Below, piece after piece: positions 23,860-32,673 of a stretch of DNA of 46,477 nt. The stretch comes from Bacteroidales bacterium. Its GTDB lineage: Bacteria > Bacteroidota > Bacteroidia > Bacteroidales > UBA1402. The position numbers and the translations under genes are program-made. The notes under the pieces were generated by a model. The model searched no databases and was not told where the DNA came from. It saw nothing but the letters and a program-made list of their open reading frames with translations. The DNA lies in assembly GCA_017380635.1 (NCBI GenBank), contig JAFODP010000012.1, positions 1 to 46,477 on the forward strand. The letters are read 5' to 3'. Positions within the stretch are counted from its first letter, which is position 1; every line of letters begins with the position of its first letter.

Positions 23860-25377
23860 TTATTCACCTAAATCTATGGCGTAATAATTCACTTTTCCAG
23901 TGGGATACATACCAACGATAAACAAAGCACTTTCACCAAAGCCGGCTCCCGACTGAACATCTTTCACCATTTTCTCAAATTCGGCCACCGAAGCCACACG
24001 ATGGTCATTCACTTTCATGATAATGAAACCTTTACGCATTCCAGCTTCTTTCAATTTTCCATCAGTCAAACCCGTCACCTGAACACCATAACTAATATTA
24101 AGCTGACGTTTCAAATCGATAGACAATTCACCAAAACTGGCACCCAAATCGGACAAACCGGCCTGTTTTACAATTTCGGTATTGCCGTACATATTGCGCA
24201 AAGTAACATCAAACTGCAATTCTTTATTTTTACGCAAAACGCTCACTTTCACCTTATCACCGGGACGGAAACGACTAATTTGTTCTTGCAATTGCGCGTT
24301 GTTGGCCACCTTACGATTGTCCACCTTAATAATAATATCGCCTTTTTCCATACCGGCTTCCTTGGCGCCACTGCGGTCGGACACTTCGGCCACATACACA
24401 CCTTCCACCATATCGATATCATAATGTTTGGCCAAATCGGAATTCATCGTCTGGATGCTCACGCCCAACATAGCACGCTGCACAGATCCATATTGCTTAA
24501 GGTCGGCAACCACTTTGCTAACAATGCTTACCGGAACTGCAAACGAATATCCCGAGAACGCACCCGACGAAGAAACGATGGCCGTATTGATACCAACCAA
24601 TTCGCCCGAAGTATTAACCAAAGCGCCGCCACTATTGCCAGGATTTACTGCCGCATCGGTTTGAATGAAAGATTCTATGCCCAAACTGGGCGCGCCATTG
24701 GTAGACTGAGAACCGATAATACCCAAATTACGAGCCTTAGCACTCACAATACCGGCAGTAACTGTCGAAGTCAGATTCAAAGGATTGCCTACAGCAAGCA
24801 CCCACTCACCCACTTTCAATTTATCGGAATCGCCATAAGGAATGGTGGGCAAATCTTCTGCATCAATTTTGATAAGCGCAATATCCGTGGTGGGATCCGT
24901 ACCCACAATACGAGCTGTAAATGAACGTTGATCGTTGAGCGTTACCTGCAATTCATCAGCACCTTCCACCACATGGTTGTTGGTAACGATATAGCCATCA
25001 CGAGAAATGATGACACCTGAGCCATAGCCCACTTGCGGTTGTTGCTGACGTGGTTGGCTGTATTCGCGATAGCCGAAGAAATATTCAAACAAATCGATAG
25101 GACCTTGGCCTTGCTGTATACTGCGATTGGTTTTCGACATGATATGCACCACCGCATGAATGGAATTTTCAGCCGCAACGGTAAAATCGGTAGCTACAGC
25201 AGGAACCACTTCCATTCTTGCAAAGCGGGCATGTTGTTGTATTTCATTCTGTTCTTTTATATTGTCAAATGAGGCCAGAATCTGTTTCGAGAATTGCGAC
25301 ACCACCATATAAGATATCGCGGCACTGGCTACAACTATCGTTAAAACGACAGCGACATTTTTCCATAGTTTTTTCAT
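23860..25377 (-). CDS. htrA: Do/DegP-family periplasmic serine protease (HtrA)
   Basis: 505 aa. An N-terminal TM or uncleaved signal anchor (about 8-28, VAVVLTIVVASAAISYMVVS) places it in the periplasm. The trypsin-like domain has the complete triad: His135 in YIVTNNHVVEG, Asp165 in PTTDIALIKID and Ser249 in AAVNPGNSGGAL. Two PDZ domains follow: about 300-390 (MLGVSIQTMNSDLAKHYDID, GAKEAGMEKGDIIIKVD) and 410-500 (KEAGMRKGFIIMKVNDHRV). It degrades or refolds misfolded envelope proteins. The linker PRQQQPQVGYGSG is Gln-rich. It lies upstream of rpoD in the same orientation, but rpoD has its own -7 box. Confidence 0.95.
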   Translation of the reverse strand: MKKLWKNVAVVLTIVVASAAISYMVVSQFSKQILASFDNIKEQNEIQQHARFARMEVVPAVATDFTVAAENSIHAVVHIMSKTNRSIQQGQGPIDLFEYFFGYREYSQPRQQQPQVGYGSGVIISRDGYIVTNNHVVEGADELQVTLNDQRSFTARIVGTDPTTDIALIKIDAEDLPTIPYGDSDKLKVGEWVLAVGNPLNLTSTVTAGIVSAKARNLGIIGSQSTNGAPSLGIESFIQTDAAVNPGNSGGALVNTSGELVGINTAIVSSSGAFSGYSFAVPVSIVSKVVADLKQYGSVQRAMLGVSIQTMNSDLAKHYDIDMVEGVYVAEVSDRSGAKEAGMEKGDIIIKVDNRKVANNAQLQEQISRFRPGDKVKVSVLRKNKELQFDVTLRNMYGNTEIVKQAGLSDLGASFGELSIDLKRQLNISYGVQVTGLTDGKLKEAGMRKGFIIMKVNDHRVASVAEFEKMVKDVQSGAGFGESALFIVGMYPTGKVNYYAIDLGE

Positions 25378-25490
25378 GTTCGTAAGTATTAAAAGTTATA
25401 TCACATACGTTACAAAAACGATTCCACAGCCATTATATAACAAGCAGATGACAGTTTTTAACCAGTATTAACACTTTTATGAGAGACAAT

Positions 25491-25521
25491 TTGTCAGTTG
25501 CAAGAAAAATGGCTAATTTCG
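25491..25521 (+). promoter_or_regulatory. Probable promoter of RNase P RNA
   Basis: TTG at 25491-25493 (-33) and TAATTTCG at 25514-25521 (one mismatch to TAnnTTTG), spaced 20 nt. The element ends 7 nt before the first base of the RNase P P1 stem, as expected for an RNA start. Confidence 0.5.
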
Positions 25522-25528
25522 CCGCCAT

Positions 25529-25873
25529 AATAACAGAGAGCCGCACTGTCGCTTGAGTAATCGAGAGGAAAGTCCGGGCAACAGATTGGGGCACCATACT
25601 TCCTAACGGGAAGCTATCTGCGAAGGTAGAGTTAAGGTAACAGAAAATAACCGCCTCCTTTGGAGGTAAGGGTGAAAAGGCAGGGTAAGAGCCTACCGGC
25701 TTTATGGCAACATGAAGCGCCGTACCACTTATGGGTTGCAAGGCCATGTAAACCGACGTTACGAGGGTTGCCCGCCCCATGTCGGAGGGTAGGCCGCTAG
25801 AGCCTGCAGGAGACTGCAGGTCCAGATAAATGACAGTATAGAACAGAACCCGGCTTATGGGTTCTCTGTTATT
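25529..25873 (+). ncRNA. rnpB: RNase P RNA (bacterial class A)
   Basis: Catalytic RNA that matures tRNA 5' ends. The P1 helix pairs AATAACAGAG (25529-25538) with CTCTGTTATT (25864-25873). Conserved region I is GAGGAAAGTCCGGGC. The ACAGAAAATAACCGCC block and GGTGAAAAGG follow, and the 3' end has AGAACCCGGCTTATGGGTTC. All are in canonical order, giving about 345 nt. The RNA ends 12 nt before the ATG of the next gene, and T-rich sequence follows P1 directly, so RNA and gene may be separated by processing or a weak terminator. Confidence 0.95.
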
Positions 25874-25885
25874 ATTTTTTTGATT

Positions 25886-27223
25886 ATGGCGAACAAACTA
25901 CATACCTACAAGGAAAAAATTATCCGCTTTCTGCAGTTTCTCACCGCAGATATTTGGCGCGTAGACACCAGCAAAGAAAAAGGCTTGCGCAGAATCATCA
26001 ACAATATTTTCCGCATCCTGATTCTGGCCGGACGAGGCTTCACCAACAACAAACTGGTGATGGTGGCTTCGGGACTCACCTACTTCACGCTTTTGGCCGC
26101 AGTGCCTATACTTTGTATTTTGTTGGCCATCGCCAAAGGATTCAACTTGCAAGACGTCTTACAGAACGAACTGCTCAACATTTTCCCCACGCATGGTAAT
26201 ATTTTGAGCATGGCATTCAAGTTGGTAGAACAAGTATTGACCGCCGCCACCAAAGGAGTTGTTATCGGTATCGGTATCATCTTCATTCTCTGGGCCGTAT
26301 TCTCAATTATCAACAACATTGAACGCTCTTTCAACATTATTTGGCAAGTACCCAAAAGCCGCGCCATTTCGCGTAAGATAACGGAATTCTTCGCAGCCAT
26401 GCTGATTCTGCCGATTTTGTTGATACTCAGCAGCGGTATTTCCATTTTCATTAAAACAAATTTCGCCAACAACGAAATATGGATGGCATTCAGCCCGGTT
26501 ATCAATTTCTTAATCAAGACGATACCTTTCTTTGTAACCTGTCTGTTGTTTAGTTTCCTTTATTTCATTGTGCCCAACACCAAAGTGCAATGGAGAAACA
26601 CCCTGATTTCAGGACTTCTGACGGGAAGTATCTACCATATTTTCCAATATCTCTATATCAACGGACAAATTTGGGTGAACAGCTACAACGCCATTTACGG
26701 AAGTTTCGCTGCATTTCCGCTCTTGCTTTTGTGGGTACAGGCCACTTGGATGATTGTTTTGCTGGGTGGAGAAATTACTTACGCTTCGCAAAATTTGGAC
26801 AATTTCATGTTTGAAAAGGAAACCAAGAGAGTCAGTTTCCGTTATCGTCTGTATTTCACCATGTTGTTGTTAAGAGATATCTGCCAGGGATTTGCACAAG
26901 GAAAAGCGGCCATGTCGGCTCACGATCTTTCATCCAGAAACCATATTCCTATCCGATTGACACAAAAGCAATTGAGCCAACTTTGCGATTTAAAGATACT
27001 TTGCGAAATGCCGGGCCCCGATCCCAATAGCAGCTTGGTATATCAACCCGCCATGGACATCAACTTAATCAGCGTCAACATGGTATTCGAGAAAATGTTC
27101 AAGGCCGGCACGGAAGATTTCAACATGAGTCCGGAAGAACAGTCTCCCCTGCTCTGGCAAACGATGATAGAAATGGAGAACAATATCAAAAGTAATGGCG
27201 ATACGCTCGTCAAGAATTTGTAA
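25886..27223 (+). CDS. YihY/BrkB family inner-membrane protein
   Basis: 446 aa. Six hydrophobic segments occupy about residues 35-300, beginning with NKLVMVASGLTYFTLLAAVP and LCILLAIAKG, then GIIFILWAVFSIINNIERSF. It continues with FFAAMLILPILLILSSGISI, FFVTCLLFSFLYFIVPNT and LLLLWVQATWMIVLLGGEIT. This is the UPF0761/BrkB fold (formerly 'ribonuclease BN'). The 'NIERSFNIIW' and 'YGSFAAFPLLLLW' blocks are the family's best-conserved parts. The C-terminal 130 residues are soluble with a winged-helix-like segment (HIPIRLTQKQLSQLCDLKIL). I chose the ATG at 25886 rather than an in-frame TTG six bases upstream. Probably transcribed by read-through from rnpB. Confidence 0.9.
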   Translation: MANKLHTYKEKIIRFLQFLTADIWRVDTSKEKGLRRIINNIFRILILAGRGFTNNKLVMVASGLTYFTLLAAVPILCILLAIAKGFNLQDVLQNELLNIFPTHGNILSMAFKLVEQVLTAATKGVVIGIGIIFILWAVFSIINNIERSFNIIWQVPKSRAISRKITEFFAAMLILPILLILSSGISIFIKTNFANNEIWMAFSPVINFLIKTIPFFVTCLLFSFLYFIVPNTKVQWRNTLISGLLTGSIYHIFQYLYINGQIWVNSYNAIYGSFAAFPLLLLWVQATWMIVLLGGEITYASQNLDNFMFEKETKRVSFRYRLYFTMLLLRDICQGFAQGKAAMSAHDLSSRNHIPIRLTQKQLSQLCDLKILCEMPGPDPNSSLVYQPAMDINLISVNMVFEKMFKAGTEDFNMSPEEQSPLLWQTMIEMENNIKSNGDTLVKNL

Positions 27224-27246
27224 AGCCCATCAGATTGACATAAAAA

Positions 27247-27283
27247 AAGCGAGGCCCTCGATTTCTTTCGGAGGCCTCGTTCT
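27247..27283. terminator. Bidirectional terminator between yihY/brkB and ribE
   Basis: Inverted repeat CGAGGCC (27250-27256) / GGCCTCG (27273-27279). On the minus strand it is followed by a run of seven T, a good terminator for ribE; on the plus strand the U-tract (TTCTGTTT) is weaker. Confidence 0.75.
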
Positions 27284-27286
27284 GTT

Positions 27287-27895
27287 TCAATCCAATTTGT
27301 ACTGCATCATTCGGCTGATATATTTACCGACGATATCAAATTCCAAATTGACAACCGTTCCTTTTTCTATCTGAGCGAAATTGGTATGATCGTGGGTGTA
27401 AGGAATAATGGCCACGGAGAAACGGTTGTCGCGTGCATCGCAAACAGTAAGACTGACGCCATTCACGCAAACAGAACCTTTTTCTACCGTCATATATCCT
27501 TGACGTGCCATTTCTTTATCGAATTCGTATTCAAAGGTATAACGCCAACTGCCATCGCATTCCAACACTTCGGTACAAACGGCTTTGGTATCGACATGAC
27601 CTTGCACAATGTGGCCATCCAAACGACCATTCACGCGCATGCTGCGTTCCAGATTCACCCAATCGCCTTCTTTGAGCAAGCCAAGATTGCTACGGTCGAG
27701 GGTTTCTTGAATGGCGGTAACGGTATATTCATCGTCCTTGATATCGACCACGGTAAGGCAAACGCCGTTGTGAGCGACACTTTGGTCTATTTTCAATTCG
27801 TTGACAAACGAACAACTGAGCGTGAGATGCAGATTACTATCCTCACGACGCAAGGCCTTTACGCGGCCGGCTTCTTCTACGATTCCTGAAAACAT
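27287..27895 (-). CDS. ribE: Riboflavin synthase alpha subunit
   Basis: 202 aa from the ATG at 27893-27895, which gives the canonical N-terminus MFSGIVEEAGRV. It is a tandem lumazine-binding protein converting two 6,7-dimethyl-8-ribityllumazines to riboflavin. The first barrel includes SVAHNGVCLTVVDI; the second includes KGSVCVNGVSLTVCDA and IPYTHDHTNF. An in-frame opening 13 codons upstream was rejected because it would cross the -7 box at 27914-27921. The gene is alone here, with no other rib genes nearby and no FMN riboswitch in the 90-bp leader. Confidence 0.96.
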   Translation of the reverse strand: MFSGIVEEAGRVKALRREDSNLHLTLSCSFVNELKIDQSVAHNGVCLTVVDIKDDEYTVTAIQETLDRSNLGLLKEGDWVNLERSMRVNGRLDGHIVQGHVDTKAVCTEVLECDGSWRYTFEYEFDKEMARQGYMTVEKGSVCVNGVSLTVCDARDNRFSVAIIPYTHDHTNFAQIEKGTVVNLEFDIVGKYISRMMQYKLD

Positions 27896-27913
27896 AGCTA
27901 TAAAATTTGACTG

Positions 27914-27921
27914 CGAAGATA
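27914..27921 (-). promoter_or_regulatory. -7 promoter element for ribE
   Basis: Minus-strand TATCTTCG, one mismatch from TAnnTTTG, 19 nt upstream of the chosen ribE start. Confidence 0.4.
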
Positions 27922-27942
27922 GTGATTTTATCAAGAATAGCG

Positions 27943-27950
27943 TACCTTTG
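27943..27950 (+). promoter_or_regulatory. -7 promoter element for the CE12 esterase/pectate lyase pair
   Basis: Plus-strand TACCTTTG (TAnnTTTG), 36 nt upstream of the ATG at 27986. It lies back-to-back with the ribE promoter. Confidence 0.6.
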
Positions 27951-27985
27951 TTTGCAAAAGCATATCACAAAAAATATTTATACTT

Positions 27986-28969
27986 ATGAACACGCATGTA
28001 AAAAAAGCTATGGCTCTGTTGCTGAGCCTCTTGATTTGTCTCCCACTGCCCTCGGCGGTTAAAGTACACACCATCGGCGATTCCACCATGGCCACTTACG
28101 CCGATAATTCTCCGAAAATCGGATGGGGACAAGTTTTGCAGCAATTCTTCACCAACGACGTCAAGATTGTCAATCACGCCCTCAGCGGACGTTCGAGCAA
28201 GAGTTTCTACCAAGAAAAATGGAGCAGCGTCAAAAGCCAAATAAAAGAAGGCGACTACGTGATTATCCAATTTGCCCACAACGACGAAAAGGCCAATGGT
28301 TTGGACGGCGACAGCCTGCAAGCCTATTACAACAAAAACGGCATCAACAAAGAAGCCAATCTTCGTGCCACTTCGCCCAATGATACCTATAAAGAATATC
28401 TGCGTAAATACATCAACGAAACGCGAGAAAAAGGCGGCCAGCCCATTCTGGTATCATCCATTTGCCGTAAATATTTCAGCAGCGACAAAAAATCCATCAA
28501 ACGCAATGGTCGTCACGATTTGGGTGACAAATTCGACAAACTCACTGCCAACGGCCTGACCAGCGGCAACAAGGTTTCCACGAGCGATCATACTTACGAT
28601 TATCCTTATCAGATGAAATTGGTGGCCGAAGAAATGGGCGTGCCCTACCTTGACATGACCACCGCCACTGCCAAATTGTTCATCGAAACCGGCGAAACCA
28701 CGGTCACCACTTGGTTTGCCGCCAAAGACGATACACACACCAATGCCACCGGTGCCAAAATTATGGCCGACTTGTTCGTTCGTCTGCTCAGAGAAGCCGG
28801 CATCATGGCCGAATACATCAAACTTCCAAGCGAAGAAACGGCTCTACCCACTATTGAAGCCGCTCAAGAAGAAACAGAATATTTTGATTTACAAGGACGT
28901 AAGGTTAATCCTAAAACTTATCAAGGTATCCTTATCGATAGCAAAGGACAAAAAACACTTATCAAATAA
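27986..28969 (+). CDS. SGNH/GDSL rhamnogalacturonan acetylesterase-like protein (CE12), T9SS-sorted
   Basis: 327 aa. The signal peptide is MNTHVKKAMALLLSLLICLP. SGNH blocks are complete: block I TIGDSTMATY (nucleophile Ser33), block II NHALSGRSS (Gly68), block III FAHNDEK (Asn99) and block V DDTHTNATGA near residue 250 with the Asp and His. Block III and the spacing match CE12 enzymes that remove acetyl groups from rhamnogalacturonan or other pectins. The last 30 residues (YFDLQGRKVNPKTYQGILID...KTLIK) are a type A T9SS C-terminal domain, so it is exported to the surface. It is followed 40 nt later by a pectate lyase gene with the same kind of C-terminal tag. Confidence 0.9.
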   Translation: MNTHVKKAMALLLSLLICLPLPSAVKVHTIGDSTMATYADNSPKIGWGQVLQQFFTNDVKIVNHALSGRSSKSFYQEKWSSVKSQIKEGDYVIIQFAHNDEKANGLDGDSLQAYYNKNGINKEANLRATSPNDTYKEYLRKYINETREKGGQPILVSSICRKYFSSDKKSIKRNGRHDLGDKFDKLTANGLTSGNKVSTSDHTYDYPYQMKLVAEEMGVPYLDMTTATAKLFIETGETTVTTWFAAKDDTHTNATGAKIMADLFVRLLREAGIMAEYIKLPSEETALPTIEAAQEETEYFDLQGRKVNPKTYQGILIDSKGQKTLIK

Positions 28970-29009
28970 GCATTAATTATTTTTATCACGAATACATATA
29001 CCACGCACA

Positions 29010-31088
29010 ATGAAAAATACTCTGATTTTACTAAGCCTTGCGCTAAGTTTAGTTAGCCAAGCTCAAAGTATTGAACACGGATTGGTAGGTTTTGCCACTA
29101 CCTCGAATTACGGCGTCGGTGGAACTTATGGCGGTTCTCTCGGCAGCTTGGTTTACGCCAAGAACGAAAGCGAATTGCGTCAATATTGTTCAGCATCACA
29201 AGCCTACGTTATTTTGTTCGAAGGCACTATCAGCACGACCAACGAAAAAGACATTCAAGTAGCTTCCAATAAAAGCATTATCGGCTTGAATGGCAATGCC
29301 GTATTAGATGGTATCGGTTTTAACGCCAACGGCGTCAGCAACGTCATTATCAGAGGATTCACCATTAAGAACGCGCATCAAGATGCTATCGCGTTCCGTA
29401 GTTCGCATCACGTTTGGATTGACCACTGCGATTTATCTGCTTCGGACGATGGATTATTAGACTTCACCATTGGTTCTGATTTGATGACTGCATCTTGGAA
29501 TCGTTTCCACGATCACGATAAAGTATCGGTATGTAACTCAGGAACACAACATTACGAAGACGTAGGCAAGCAAAGAGTTTCGTATCATCATAATTCTTTC
29601 ATCAATACTACCCAACGTAATCCGCGTATCGGTTATGGAAAAGGCCACGTTTGGAACAATTATTACGAGAATGTCAGTTCGTATTGTGTAGGTTATTTTA
29701 CCGGCGCGCAAGTGTTGATTGAAAGCAACTATTTCAAAAATTGCAAAACACCGCTTCAACAAATGTATAGTTCCGACCCCAGTTCTGCTCATTATGGGCA
29801 AGCGCAAGAAAAGAACAATATTTTTTCGGGCTGTTCGGGAAATATGAAAGGTACCGGAACAGTTTATAATCCTGCATATTATTACGATGCAAGCATGTGT
29901 TTGGATGCTGCCAAAGATGTTCCTCAAATTGTCAAAGATCAAACCGGTCCGAAAGCCGGATTGGAATACGATTTGATTCCTATTCCCAACCATGGTCGTA
30001 TTGATTATCCCAGCATTCAACCCAAATTACAATGGAGCCCCGCGCCACAAGCTGTTTCATACGATCTTTATTTGGCCACCGATCCAGCCCTGCTCGACAG
30101 CAGTCATTTGCAAGGAAACACCAACACCAACTCTTTTAAGACAGATAGTTTGCAAGCCGGAACCACTTATTATTGGCGCGTAGATATTCATCTGACAGAC
30201 ACTATCATTAAAGGTGCCACTTGGCAATTTACCACAGCTGCTTTGACCGCAAGCAAACCTTATCCTGCGAATGGCGAAAGCAACGCGCAATTGCGTGCTC
30301 AAAAAGATGCCAACAACACCCAAGCGATGACCATGACCTGGGCTCCTGCCTTTGGTGCCGGCGGATATTTACTCACGCTGAAAGACGACAATGACAGCGT
30401 TCATTATAGCGCCAACTTAGGTGCATCCACCACATCTTTTCAACCGAAGTCTTTGTCTATGGGACGCAGATATACCTGGACAGTGGATATACTTGATACT
30501 GAAGGAAATATCGCTCAATATGGCGACGAATGGATTTTCAAATCGTCTATTGCTACTGCTGTAGAAGGCAAAAACGAAGCCGAAAACTGGACCCGCGGAC
30601 TCAGAGCTTTTGTTGAAGTACAAGATGGTTCTTGGTTTTTAGCTTCCGGCAAGAAAGTGATAGGCGGAGAATCCGGCCCCGGCACGCTCAATGCACAATG
30701 GAAAAGCAATACATCTAACGTCAGCATTTCGGTTTGCATGTTCGACGAAAGCGATGGCAAAGGCACTTACAAACTTTTCCTCAACGACAAACAAATTGGC
30801 AGTGCCACCGCCACCAACAACAACGATAAATTAGTAACGCTTTCATTGGCCACCACCGATATCCGTAACGGCGATCAACTTCGTCTTGAATTTGCGCCCG
30901 AAGGCGGTGAAGGTTGTCGCACCGACTATATCAACATCAAGGTCAATTATGTCATCAATACCCTGCCCTCTGTCGCTGGCGACGAAGAATTAAGATACTT
31001 TGACATCTTCGGTCGTCCCGTCACTCCCGACGCGCACTACCAAGGCATGCTCATCGACCAATACGGCCGAAAATTAATGATCAAATAA
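29010..31088 (+). CDS. Multidomain pectate lyase (PL1) with FN3-like and C-terminal carbohydrate-binding-like domains, T9SS-sorted
   Basis: 692 aa. The signal peptide is MKNTLILLSLALSLVSQAQS. Residues about 20-300 are a PL1 beta-helix: KSIIGLNGNAVLDGIGFNAN, HHVWIDHCDLSASDDGLLDF, the calcium-binding DLSASDDGLLD region and QRNPRIGYGKGHVWNNYYEN with the catalytic Arg. Residues about 330-515 hold two FN3-like domains (YDLYLATDPALL, TYYWRVDIHL; ALTASKPYPANGESNAQLRA). Residues about 525-655 resemble a CBM35-type jelly roll (NEAENWTRGLRAFVEVQDGS, TYKLFLNDKQIGSATATN). The end, YFDIFGRPVTPDAHYQGMLI...KLMIK, is a T9SS tag. It cleaves polygalacturonate by beta-elimination. It is probably in an operon with the CE12 gene. 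Confidence 0.92.
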   Translation: MKNTLILLSLALSLVSQAQSIEHGLVGFATTSNYGVGGTYGGSLGSLVYAKNESELRQYCSASQAYVILFEGTISTTNEKDIQVASNKSIIGLNGNAVLDGIGFNANGVSNVIIRGFTIKNAHQDAIAFRSSHHVWIDHCDLSASDDGLLDFTIGSDLMTASWNRFHDHDKVSVCNSGTQHYEDVGKQRVSYHHNSFINTTQRNPRIGYGKGHVWNNYYENVSSYCVGYFTGAQVLIESNYFKNCKTPLQQMYSSDPSSAHYGQAQEKNNIFSGCSGNMKGTGTVYNPAYYYDASMCLDAAKDVPQIVKDQTGPKAGLEYDLIPIPNHGRIDYPSIQPKLQWSPAPQAVSYDLYLATDPALLDSSHLQGNTNTNSFKTDSLQAGTTYYWRVDIHLTDTIIKGATWQFTTAALTASKPYPANGESNAQLRAQKDANNTQAMTMTWAPAFGAGGYLLTLKDDNDSVHYSANLGASTTSFQPKSLSMGRRYTWTVDILDTEGNIAQYGDEWIFKSSIATAVEGKNEAENWTRGLRAFVEVQDGSWFLASGKKVIGGESGPGTLNAQWKSNTSNVSISVCMFDESDGKGTYKLFLNDKQIGSATATNNNDKLVTLSLATTDIRNGDQLRLEFAPEGGEGCRTDYINIKVNYVINTLPSVAGDEELRYFDIFGRPVTPDAHYQGMLIDQYGRKLMIK

Positions 31089-31108
31089 TCATCAACACAC
31101 CCCATAAC

Positions 31109-31147
31109 AAAAGCCAGCCTCCACAGAAGTGAAGACTGGCTTTTTTG
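31109..31147. terminator. Bidirectional terminator between pectate lyase and glnA
   Basis: Stem AAAAGCCAG (31109-31117) / CTGGCTTTT (31136-31144), with T-run on the plus side and A-run on the other. It lies between convergent genes. Confidence 0.8.
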
Positions 31148-31166
31148 TTTATGCGAATTTTATCAA

Positions 31167-32669
31167 TTAGCAATGGAAATACTTTTCCACCAGGGCTAAC
31201 ATCTTGTCGGTGTCGCCGGCCAATTCAGCACGAAGATTGGCATCCTTGAAAGCATCGAGCGTAGCGATGATATCGTCCAACATGGCGGGCGAGAACACAT
31301 GATACTTTTCAAAAATAGCACGCTGCGCTTGCAGACATTTGGCAGAAGCTTCGCAACTATCTGGCAGACAAGCCAAAGAATTGAGTTTATCGGCATTTTC
31401 CTGTTTGTGGATATTCACATTCACGTAGGTTTTGTCGGCAAGTTCCAAAGCATTTTCCATTTCAAAACCGTGACGACAAGCCACAGCCAAACCAGCCATC
31501 AACTGATAGATATTGGCCGAAGCATCCGGAGAACGCATTTCGACGGTTTGTTTCTGAGTGGTATCGTAAAAACTTTCCTTTTCAAGCGGATTGGCCAAAA
31601 CACTCATATCGCCTTTGGCAGCCCAGCCCAGCGGAACACGTACCAACACAGAACGGTTGCGGTCGCCCCAACAAACATTGGTAGGCGCTTCCTGATGAGG
31701 AACCAAACGGAAATAAGAAGTTGGATTGCGGTTGCCGAAAGCGGTGATAGAAGGAGCCAATTCCATCATACCGGCAATAGCCTTACGAGCGGTTTCCGAC
31801 AAAACGCCATTGCTAAGCATCTGATTCTTACCATCCTTCATAATACGCATATGAATGTGCAAACCAGAACCAGCCTTGCCGGCGATAATCTTAGGCGCGA
31901 AAGTTACATCGAAATCGTATTGATAAGCCAGGTTGCGAATAATCCATTTGGCCACCATCAATTGTTCGGCAGCTTGTTCGGCAGGCACCGGCAAGAATTC
32001 AATTTCATTCTGTTCATAGTTGAGATCGCCCAAGGTAAAGTTACCCACTTCGGAGTGACCATATTTAATCTGACCACCGCAAGAAGCGATATATTGCATA
32101 CATTGCGTACGGAATTCGTTGAATTTAGCAAAGGGACCCGATTCGTGATAACCTCTTTGGTCGGAAGCGCGATAAAGCTTTTCGGCCGGAGCAATGACAT
32201 AATATTCCAGTTCGCCCATCGCTTCGAATTCCATACCCGTCACTTCGCGGAAAGCCTGGCAAGCACGGCGCAAAGTTTCTTGTGGGGCGCTATCGAGCGG
32301 CTGTCCATCCTTATTGAAGTACGAGCACAAAAGAGTCAAAGTGGGCAATTGTGCAAAAGGATCGACAAAAGCCGATGAAAAACGAGGAATGACATAAAGG
32401 TCGCTGCTGCCCGCTTCGATGAAGGGGAACAAACTAGATCCGTCCACACGTTCTCCACAAGTGAGAATAGCTTCCAAATAAGCCAAATCGTTGATAACGA
32501 AATTCAAAGTTTTCAAACGACCATCGGCTGCCGGATACATAAAATTAACCATCTGTATCCCCATTTCCTGAATGTAAGAAATGATATCAGCCTTGGTAAA
32601 TTCACTCGCAGGTTTACCAAAATACGCCACCAGAGGGTTGGCATTCATTGCATAGTTGATAGCTTCCAT
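31167..32669 (-). CDS. glnA: Glutamine synthetase (type I-like, 500 aa)
   Basis: 500 aa. It makes glutamine from glutamate, ammonia and ATP. The N-terminal beta-grasp region is QEMGIQMVNFMYPAADGRLK. Catalytic-domain blocks include FEAMGELEYYVI (metal-binding Glu), GSGLHIHMRI (the loop His), NPTSYFRLVPHQEAPTNVCW and GDRNRSVLVRVP, and VEMRSPDASANIYQLMAGLA. A C-terminal helical segment of about 90 residues is longer than in the 440-470 aa GSI enzymes. There is no adenylylation-type NLYxLP motif. The start lies 4 nt after the stop of the pectate lyase gene, which is odd for a core nitrogen gene. Bacteroidota often have several GS types, so this may be a secondary form. Confidence 0.9.
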   Translation of the reverse strand: MEAINYAMNANPLVAYFGKPASEFTKADIISYIQEMGIQMVNFMYPAADGRLKTLNFVINDLAYLEAILTCGERVDGSSLFPFIEAGSSDLYVIPRFSSAFVDPFAQLPTLTLLCSYFNKDGQPLDSAPQETLRRACQAFREVTGMEFEAMGELEYYVIAPAEKLYRASDQRGYHESGPFAKFNEFRTQCMQYIASCGGQIKYGHSEVGNFTLGDLNYEQNEIEFLPVPAEQAAEQLMVAKWIIRNLAYQYDFDVTFAPKIIAGKAGSGLHIHMRIMKDGKNQMLSNGVLSETARKAIAGMMELAPSITAFGNRNPTSYFRLVPHQEAPTNVCWGDRNRSVLVRVPLGWAAKGDMSVLANPLEKESFYDTTQKQTVEMRSPDASANIYQLMAGLAVACRHGFEMENALELADKTYVNVNIHKQENADKLNSLACLPDSCEASAKCLQAQRAIFEKYHVFSPAMLDDIIATLDAFKDANLRAELAGDTDKMLALVEKYFHC

Positions 32670-32673
32670 TTTT

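Noticed and set aside
27896..27985. FMN riboswitch ahead of ribE
   Set aside because: The leader is only 90 bp, is shared with a divergent promoter and shows no RFN-element blocks.
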